Shown here: piece after piece, positions 1 to 5,681 of the stretch
Position numbering within the stretch: position 1 is the first letter of the stretch
How the letters are laid out: every line of letters begins with the position of its first letter
From: Prevotella sp. CAG:1031
GTDB taxonomy: Bacteria > Bacteroidota > Bacteroidia > Bacteroidales > Muribaculaceae
NCBI GenBank assembly: GCA_000431215.1
Contig: HF985615.1
Span: 75,146 to 80,826, forward strand
Direction: 5' to 3'
DNA length: 5,681 bases
Program-made: the position numbers and the translations under genes
Notes under the pieces: model-generated
Seen by the model: the letters and a program-made list of their open reading frames with translations, nothing else
What the model was told of the DNA's origin: nothing
Databases searched by the model: none

Positions 1-120
1 TCCGAAAAGGTCTACGACCGCGAGAAAGCCGACATACATGTCGTCAAGGGCTCGCAGATGGCCGATTTCACACGCAGCCATCCTACCATTGTAATGACAG
101 ATTTCTCTTACAGCCGCTGA
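1..120 (+). CDS. C-terminal fragment of an unidentified protein (5' end outside window)
   Basis: Frame 1 is open from the first base to a TGA at 118-120, giving the last 39 residues of a protein that begins to the left of the window. The tail is mixed charged and hydrophobic (it contains ADIHVVKGSQMADF and ends in TDFSYSR), with no membrane segment or motif that I recognise, so I assign no function. That this is a real gene end is supported by codon use matching the neighbouring genes and by the stop falling one base before the start of the helicase gene, a spacing typical of cotranscribed genes. No terminator or promoter is visible in this stretch. The reading frame is fairly secure; the identity is unknown. 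Confidence 0.6.
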   Translation, partial: SEKVYDREKADIHVVKGSQMADFTRSHPTIVMTDFSYSR

Positions 121-121
121 T

Positions 122-1447
122 ATGCCTGAACTCGGAACAATACTCGGCCGCCTCAAGGAACGCGGCATCGACAGCCTCAACGACATGCAGAGGCGCATGT
201 CGCGTCTGAAAGGCCGGTCGGCCCTGCTGCTGGCCCCGACGGGGAGCGGCAAAACGATAGCGTTTGCGCTGCCGTTGCTCATGCGTCTGGGAGAGCCCGG
301 CCGTGGCGTCAGGGCCCTCGTGCTGGCCCCATCGCGCGAACTCGTGCTTCAGATTGCGGGTGTAATAGCCCGGGCGGCGCGCGGCTACAAGACGCTGGCG
401 CTCTATGGCGGACATCCTTTTCGCGAGGAAGAGGCGTCGCTGAGTGTGGCCCCTGACATCGTCGTGGCCACTCCGGGGCGTCTGCTCGATCATATCAACC
501 GCTCGACTATTGACCTCGACGGCGTCGCGACACTCGTTATCGACGAATACGACAAACAGCTCGAGCTCGGCTTCGAAGACGAGATGAGGCGTATATGCCG
601 TCGGCTCAAGCATGTCACGACGCGCATACTGACCTCGGCGACCAGGCTCGGCGAGCTGCCTGACTGGCTGCCGCTGAGCGGCGTGAAACCCGAAGTCCTC
701 GACTTCACCGAAGGGGGTGCATGCGCTCCGCGCCCGTCTATCGTGAGGGTCGGAAGTCCCTCGCGCGACAAACTCGACACCCTCGTCGACCTTCTGCGCG
801 CCCGCGCAGGCGAATCAGCTATCGTGTTCGTCAACCATCGCGAGAGCGCCGAGCGCGTCTGGAAGCGGCTCCGTGCCGACCATATCCCCGCCGGGCTATA
901 CCATGGCGGCCTCGACCAGCCCGAGCGCGAGAACGCCCTCGAGATGTTCGCCAACTCGACGACTCCGGTGCTGGTGTCGACCGACCTCGGCTCGCGCGGG
1001 CTCGACATCAAAGGGGTCGACGCTGTCATCCACTACCACATGCCCTCGTCGGCCGAAGCCTGGACCCACCGCAACGGCCGTACGGCGCGTCAGGGGGCTG
1101 CGGGGACGGTCTATGTCATCACCGCACCCGAGGGGGAAGACATCCCCGAATATGTCGTCACCGACCGCGACTGGCTTCCGCCCCATTCCGAAGAGCGCAT
1201 CTACTGGCCCCACGGCGCCACTCTCTATTTTAACCTCGGCAAAAAAGAAAAGATTTCGCGCGGCGACATCGTCGGGTTTCTCATTGCCAAAGGAGGTCTG
1301 ACATCCGAACAGATAGGACGCATACAGCTTCGCGACCACTGCGCGCTGGTCGGCGTCCCCGCATCCGAGGCCGGCCGCGTTATCGCCGCCGTTGCGCCCG
1401 AACGCATAAAAAACAAGCGCGTCAAGGTGACGCGCCTGAATCCTTAA
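122..1447 (+). CDS. DEAD-box ATP-dependent RNA helicase with DbpA-type C-terminal RNA-binding domain
   Basis: A complete 441-residue protein with both RecA-like helicase domains. Visible motifs in order: a Q-motif glutamine at Q23, Walker A APTGSGKT (38-45), motif Ia PSREL (70-74), Ib TPGRL (117-121), motif II DEYD (141-144, instead of DEAD), motif III SAT (172-174), motif IV around IVFVNHR (234-240), motif V STDLGSRGLD (286-295) and motif VI HRNGRTAR (316-323). Residues about 365-439 (LYFNLGKKEKISRGDIVGFL and on to IKNKRVKV) resemble the RRM-like RNA-binding domain of DbpA and CsdA, which in DbpA targets 23S rRNA. A cytoplasmic role in ribosome assembly or RNA remodelling is therefore likely but inferred. 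The ATG at 122 is preferred: the frame is closed by TGA at 95-97 and has no other ATG, GTG or TTG before it. The N-terminus is short, and the aromatic residue usually found upstream of the Q motif is not evident. No Shine-Dalgarno site is seen. The gene starts one base after the preceding stop. I give no gene symbol because orthology to E. coli DbpA is not established. Confidence 0.95.
   Translation: MPELGTILGRLKERGIDSLNDMQRRMSRLKGRSALLLAPTGSGKTIAFALPLLMRLGEPGRGVRALVLAPSRELVLQIAGVIARAARGYKTLALYGGHPFREEEASLSVAPDIVVATPGRLLDHINRSTIDLDGVATLVIDEYDKQLELGFEDEMRRICRRLKHVTTRILTSATRLGELPDWLPLSGVKPEVLDFTEGGACAPRPSIVRVGSPSRDKLDTLVDLLRARAGESAIVFVNHRESAERVWKRLRADHIPAGLYHGGLDQPERENALEMFANSTTPVLVSTDLGSRGLDIKGVDAVIHYHMPSSAEAWTHRNGRTARQGAAGTVYVITAPEGEDIPEYVVTDRDWLPPHSEERIYWPHGATLYFNLGKKEKISRGDIVGFLIAKGGLTSEQIGRIQLRDHCALVGVPASEAGRVIAAVAPERIKNKRVKVTRLNP
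1404..1435 (-). terminator. Intrinsic terminator for the leftward ftsA-ftsZ-HAD-ribF operon, inside the helicase 3' end
   Basis: Read on the - strand, GCGCGTCA (1435-1428) and TGACGCGC (1424-1417) form a perfect 8-bp stem with a 3-base loop CCT, followed at once by the U-rich tail TTGTTTTTTATGC (1416-1404). The stem begins 27 bases after the ribF stop codon, where an operon end is expected. On the + strand the same hairpin has no following T-run, so it should act in one direction only. The whole element lies in coding sequence: it covers the helicase codons for roughly residues 429-438. The 14 bases between the convergent stop codons (1448-1461) hold only the small palindrome CGTACG and no hairpin of their own. 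The structure is seen directly; termination activity is inferred. Confidence 0.75.
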
Positions 1448-1461
1448 GTATTTACGTACGG

Positions 1462-2391
1462 TCAGAGAAGTTTTGCCGTCAGCCGGCGCACCTTGCGGGC
1501 GTCGGTGGCGAGCTGTGCGCTGAGCTTATCGGTGTTGGCGAAGCGCTTCTCGTTGCGCATGAAATCGACAAACTCAAGAGTTATCACCTCGTCGTAGAGA
1601 TAGCCCGCATAGTCGAGAATATGGACTTCGATGGTCATCTCGGCCGGAGAGGTCTCGACCGTCGGGCGGAAGCCGATATTGAGCATCGCCGGACGGCGCA
1701 CGCCGTCGGGAGTGACGGCGATCACTGCGTAGACTCCGGCGCGCGGCACTGCCGAGTCGGGGTCGAGCGGCACGAGGTTGGCTGTCGGGAAGCCCATGCG
1801 GCGTCCTATTCCGCGCCCCGAGGTGACGCGCCCTGTCAGCTTGAACGGACGGTCGAGGGCCTGATTGGCCTTCTTTATGTCGCCGTTGGCCAGATAACGT
1901 CTGATTATCGACGAACTGATCGGCGACGCTTTTCCCTTATATTCGGGTGCGCCGATAACCTCCATCCCTATTTCGGCTCCGATGCGCCTGTATTCGGCAA
2001 GACCGTCGTGGATGTCGCGGCCGAAACGGTTGTTGAACCCGACGATGAGGGTGTCGACGCCATATTTCGTCTTCAGCCGCTGAAGGAAATCGTGGGCCGA
2101 GAGGCGGCGCAGCTTTTCGCCGAACGTCAGCACTATCACATCGTCGGCGCCTGCCTCGCCAAGTAGCTGCATCCGTTCGTCAAAAGTCGTCAGCAGCGAC
2201 GGCGCGCGCAGGGGCGCAACGACCTTCAGAGGATGGTCGGCGAAGGTCACTACCGAGGGGGTCAGCCCGCGTTTGGCGGCGTGGTCGCGCACGAAGCCTA
2301 TGAGAAAACGGTGACCGAGATGGACTCCGTCCCACATTCCGATTGCGGCTATGCGCCGCCGCGACGTGTTGGAGCGTTTGATAATGTTCAT
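1462..2391 (-). CDS. ribF: Bifunctional riboflavin kinase / FAD synthetase RibF
   Basis: A 309-residue protein of normal RibF length. It phosphorylates riboflavin to FMN and then adenylylates FMN to FAD in the cytoplasm. The N-terminal FMN adenylyltransferase domain (about 1-180) shows the nucleotidyltransferase motif GMWDGVHLGH (18-27, HLGH at 24-27), VGFNNRFG (117-124) and ISSSIIR (158-164, matching the family ISSTxIR). The C-terminal riboflavin kinase domain (about 183-309) shows GRGIGRRMGFPTAN (192-205, with PTAN for nucleotide and metal binding), GVYAV (219-223), NIGFRPT (238-244) and EVHILD (255-260), where E255 is the likely catalytic glutamate, then FMRNEKRF. The start at 2391 leaves a normal short lead before the first motif. 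It follows the HAD gene by 4 bases, so it is almost certainly cotranscribed and probably translationally coupled. There is no room for an FMN riboswitch directly upstream. Family-consensus Phe is Trp at position 20, and consensus Thr is Ser at 161. Confidence 0.96.
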   Translation of the reverse strand: MNIIKRSNTSRRRIAAIGMWDGVHLGHRFLIGFVRDHAAKRGLTPSVVTFADHPLKVVAPLRAPSLLTTFDERMQLLGEAGADDVIVLTFGEKLRRLSAHDFLQRLKTKYGVDTLIVGFNNRFGRDIHDGLAEYRRIGAEIGMEVIGAPEYKGKASPISSSIIRRYLANGDIKKANQALDRPFKLTGRVTSGRGIGRRMGFPTANLVPLDPDSAVPRAGVYAVIAVTPDGVRRPAMLNIGFRPTVETSPAEMTIEVHILDYAGYLYDEVITLEFVDFMRNEKRFANTDKLSAQLATDARKVRRLTAKLL

Positions 2392-2395
2392 GGTG

Positions 2396-3009
2396 TCAGA
2401 GAAGAGGTTTTATGATGTCGGCGAAATCGCGGCCCGGAACGGCCAAAGCCGTGGCGAAGCCGAGCGCCGAGGCGGCGTCGAGATTGGCCTGCGAGTCGTC
2501 GATGAAGAGAGTCTCTTCAGGGCGTATGCCGAGCTTATCGACAGTATAACGGAAAATGGCCGCGTCAGGTTTCATAACGCGCGCCTCGAAAGAGGTTACC
2601 ATTCCGTCGAAATAATCCTCGCGCTCTTTTCCTTCGGAGCGGAAGAGCCGGGCAATGCTGTCGTTCCACATTATGGGATTGGTGTTGCTCAGCAGATAGA
2701 CGCCGAACTCCCTGCGGAGAAGGCGCAGCTCTTCGAGGCGATGCTCCGGAAGTCCGATAAGGAACTTCTGAAAAGCTGTGTCGATGTCGCCGTCGGTCAG
2801 CGCGGGATTCCCGGCATGGAGTCTCAGGGCGTCGCGGAAGTCCGCAGCCGAGATATTGCCGCTCTCGAGGTCGGCGAAAATTCCCGACTGGACATACTTG
2901 CCGAGAAGGCTGTCGGCGTCGGTCACACCGAGCTTTTCGAGAGCCTCCACACAGCGGTTTCGGTCGATATCGATTATGACTCCGCCGAGGTCGAACAGCA
3001 GATTCTTTA

Positions 3010-3013
<4 letters not shown>
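2396..3013 (-). CDS. HAD-superfamily phosphatase, YihX-like (subfamily IA)
   Basis: A 205-residue soluble protein with the full haloacid dehalogenase motif set: motif I FDLGGVIID (7-15, nucleophile D8), a small helical cap (about 18-85), motif II LLSNTN (107-112, S109), motif III lysine in MKPD (K148) and motif IV FIDDS (170-174, metal-binding D172 and D173). The FDLGxVIxDID start and the SNTN motif closely resemble E. coli YihX, an alpha-D-glucose-1-phosphate phosphatase, so a sugar-phosphate or related small phosphomonoester substrate is plausible but not shown. As in YihX, position +2 from the nucleophile is Gly (G10) rather than Asp, so the usual general acid is missing or supplied otherwise. 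The ATG overlaps the ftsZ stop by 4 bases (ATGA), which implies translational coupling, and ribF follows after 4 bases. An alternative role is removal of a phosphorylated flavin or nucleotide intermediate, suggested only by the neighbour ribF. Confidence 0.9.
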
Positions 3014-4389
<1,376 letters not shown>

Positions 4390-4410
4390 AGCAATTATTT
4401 TCTGATAGGA
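4390..4410 (-). promoter_or_regulatory. ftsZ: A/T-rich translation initiation region of ftsZ
   Basis: The 21 bases between ftsA and ftsZ contain AGAAAATAATTG just before the ftsZ ATG and no Shine-Dalgarno sequence. Bacteroidetes commonly rely on unstructured A-rich leaders rather than Shine-Dalgarno pairing, and this stretch stands out from its GC-rich surroundings. It is too short for a complete promoter, and neither a TAnnTTTG -7 element nor a hairpin is visible in it, so ftsZ is most likely read from upstream. Confidence 0.4.
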
Positions 4411-5681
4411 TTAGTTTTTGTCGTCGTCACTTTCGAACTCATAGTCGTCGTCATCGCTCATCATCTTTGTCAGCTTGTCTTTAAGCAGACCGAAAAGACG
4501 CGGACGCTTGCGCTGAGGCTCAGGCTCGGGATCGTCGCTGGTCAGGATGCTGTCGTCATCCTCTTCAGGCTCAACCGGCTTGGGCTCGGGGGTGTCGACG
4601 GTCGGGATGCCGTTGTCGACAACGGGAATGCTCTCTATCGAGGTCTGTACGGGCTGAAGATCAGGAAGTTCCATGCAGTTCTCGGCCCGCGAGCTGACAG
4701 CGTCGAGAATTGCGATGACATCGGTCACGTCGCCGGGCTGTATGTTCGAGCTTGAGAAGCGTATCGACGAACGCGGCTGACCGACGCGGGTCTTCATGCC
4801 GGTCACTTCCTCGAGGCGGCGTGTGAATCCGTGGAGGCGCGCTCCGCGGCCTACCATGATAATGCCGCAGGGCAGTTCCGAGGCGTTCATCTCGTTGATT
4901 CTTATCTGATTGCGGATATTCTCGATTATCTCGCCGGCGCGGGCCGACACCATTTCGTTGATCGGCCCGAAATCGATATTGCCGATGGGACGGCTTGTGG
5001 CGTCAGGCATGGCGTCGCCCCCCGAAACCTTCAGGCGCTCGGCTTCCTCTTCGAGAATATTGAGCGAGGCGATGTCGCGGGTGATGGCGCGCGAGCCCAG
5101 AGGCAGTGTGGCAAGATAAACCAGATAGCCGTCTTTATAGATCGACACCGTCAGAGTCTCGGCACCGAAATCGACGAGCATACATCCGAGGCGCTTCTCT
5201 TCGGGAGTGAGAACCATTCCGCCCTCGGCAAGCTGACGGACAACATAGCCTTTCACCTTCAGTCCGAGGCTCTTCTCAAGAGCGTGGCTCAGGTTGCGCT
5301 TGAGCTGACGGCGGCTGCTGACGAGATTGAACAGCGCCGACACCTCGCGCCCTATCGAACCGACAGGATTGGTTGTCGGGCGTCCGTCGATGCGGAATTC
5401 AGCCGGCACGGCCTCCATGACGTCGCGCTCGTTGAGCACCTTGTCGCGCGCTTCAGCGAAAATCTGGCTGATATGGTCGCGGCTGATAACCGTCTCTACG
5501 GGCAGACGGCGCTCAACCTCGCAGGGCGACGACATCGTCGAGCGGCCGCCGATAGCGACGTAGGCGCTGTGGATCGTGCGTCCCCCCTCGCGGTTCTCGA
5601 GACGCCTCAGCACCTTCCGGGCGCCTTCAGCCACTTCGCTGACATTGAGTACTACGCCGTGACGAACCGAATCGACAAGAC
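4411..5681 (-). CDS. ftsA: Cell division protein FtsA (N-terminus outside window)
   Basis: An actin-fold protein that tethers FtsZ to the membrane and recruits later division proteins. The - strand frame stays open to the window edge. Its first visible residues, LVDSVRHGVVLNVSEVAEG, match the family segment that follows the first phosphate-binding strand, so roughly the first 40 residues lie outside. A GTG at 5634 (residue 1 of the numbering here) is an internal Val codon, not the start. Visible parts: the FtsA-specific 1C/SHS2 region (about 20-100, YVAIGGRST and FRIDGRPTTNPVG), second phosphate motif LVDFGAETLTVSIY (153-166) and adenosine motif MVGRGARLHGF (260-270). Then comes a Pro/acidic linker (about 325-372), a basic amphipathic helix RKRPRLFGLLKDKLTKMM (375-392) that is the likely membrane-targeting sequence, and an acidic tail SDDDDYEFESDDDKN. 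It precedes ftsZ by 21 bases, the usual order. Confidence 0.95.
   Translation of the reverse strand, partial: LVDSVRHGVVLNVSEVAEGARKVLRRLENREGGRTIHSAYVAIGGRSTMSSPCEVERRLPVETVISRDHISQIFAEARDKVLNERDVMEAVPAEFRIDGRPTTNPVGSIGREVSALFNLVSSRRQLKRNLSHALEKSLGLKVKGYVVRQLAEGGMVLTPEEKRLGCMLVDFGAETLTVSIYKDGYLVYLATLPLGSRAITRDIASLNILEEEAERLKVSGGDAMPDATSRPIGNIDFGPINEMVSARAGEIIENIRNQIRINEMNASELPCGIIMVGRGARLHGFTRRLEEVTGMKTRVGQPRSSIRFSSSNIQPGDVTDVIAILDAVSSRAENCMELPDLQPVQTSIESIPVVDNGIPTVDTPEPKPVEPEEDDDSILTSDDPEPEPQRKRPRLFGLLKDKLTKMMSDDDDYEFESDDDKN

Noticed and set aside
1238..1255. The A-rich run in the helicase gene as a second leftward terminator
   Set aside because: It would give a U-tract on the - strand, but no convincing GC-rich stem precedes it in that direction; it encodes the GKKEK loop of the RNA-binding domain.
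490..1339. Open frames on the - strand and in other + frames within the helicase gene
   Set aside because: All overlap well-supported helicase motifs and give Arg/Ser/Pro-rich low-complexity products typical of shadow frames.
1448..1480. A rightward terminator for the helicase in or after the intergenic gap
   Set aside because: Only a weak 4-bp ACGG/CCGT pairing with internal T residues is visible, without a T-run after a stem.
1621..2166. A + strand open frame opposite ribF
   Set aside because: Shadow of ribF; the protein lacks any family signature.
2392..2395. An FMN riboswitch controlling ribF
   Set aside because: Only 4 bases separate ribF from the preceding gene, and no RFN-like structure is evident there.
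4418..4460. GTC/GTCGTC repeats near the ftsA end as a DNA repeat element
   Set aside because: They are runs of Asp codons encoding the acidic tail; there is no unit structure beyond the codon repeat.
5632..5634. GTG as the start of ftsA
   Set aside because: The frame continues upstream to the window edge with residues that match the FtsA family (DSVRHGVVLNVSE), so this GTG is an internal Val codon.

Overview
The window looks like ordinary chromosomal DNA from a GC-rich Bacteroidales bacterium, possibly of the Muribaculaceae or a relative. That placement is an inference from three things: the type of FtsA and FtsZ encoded (both with Bacteroidales-style C-terminal regions), the absence of clear Shine-Dalgarno sites with A/T-rich initiation regions instead, and strong use of G/C-ending codons. 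It was not tested by any search. The window is almost entirely coding and has no gene-free stretch over 300 bases. I saw no mobile element, CRISPR array, tRNA or rRNA.

Left part, + strand (1-1447): the last 39 codons of an unidentified gene, then, after a single base, a complete DEAD-box RNA helicase with a C-terminal DbpA-type RNA-binding domain. The tight spacing suggests the two are cotranscribed.

Right part, - strand (5681 down to 1462): an apparent operon in the order ftsA (cut by the right edge), ftsZ, a YihX-like HAD phosphatase, and ribF. The gaps are 21 bases (ftsA-ftsZ), a 4-base ATGA overlap (ftsZ-HAD) and 4 bases (HAD-ribF). This looks like the distal end of a division and cell wall (dcw) type cluster. 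FtsZ builds the cytokinetic ring and FtsA anchors it to the membrane. The two downstream genes are metabolic: a sugar-phosphate-type phosphatase and the enzyme that makes FMN and FAD. Any functional link beyond cotranscription is speculative.

The two transcription units converge with only 14 bases between their stop codons. The best candidate for the operon's end is a perfect 8-bp GC-rich stem with a 3-base loop and a U-rich tail, oriented for leftward transcripts. It lies inside the last codons of the convergent helicase gene. No obvious terminator was found for the rightward unit.

This is mainly a housekeeping region and I do not see a convincing new biological system. The points most worth checking are the coding-embedded terminator, the attachment of ribF and a phosphatase to the division operon, and lineage-specific changes in FtsA, FtsZ and the helicase.
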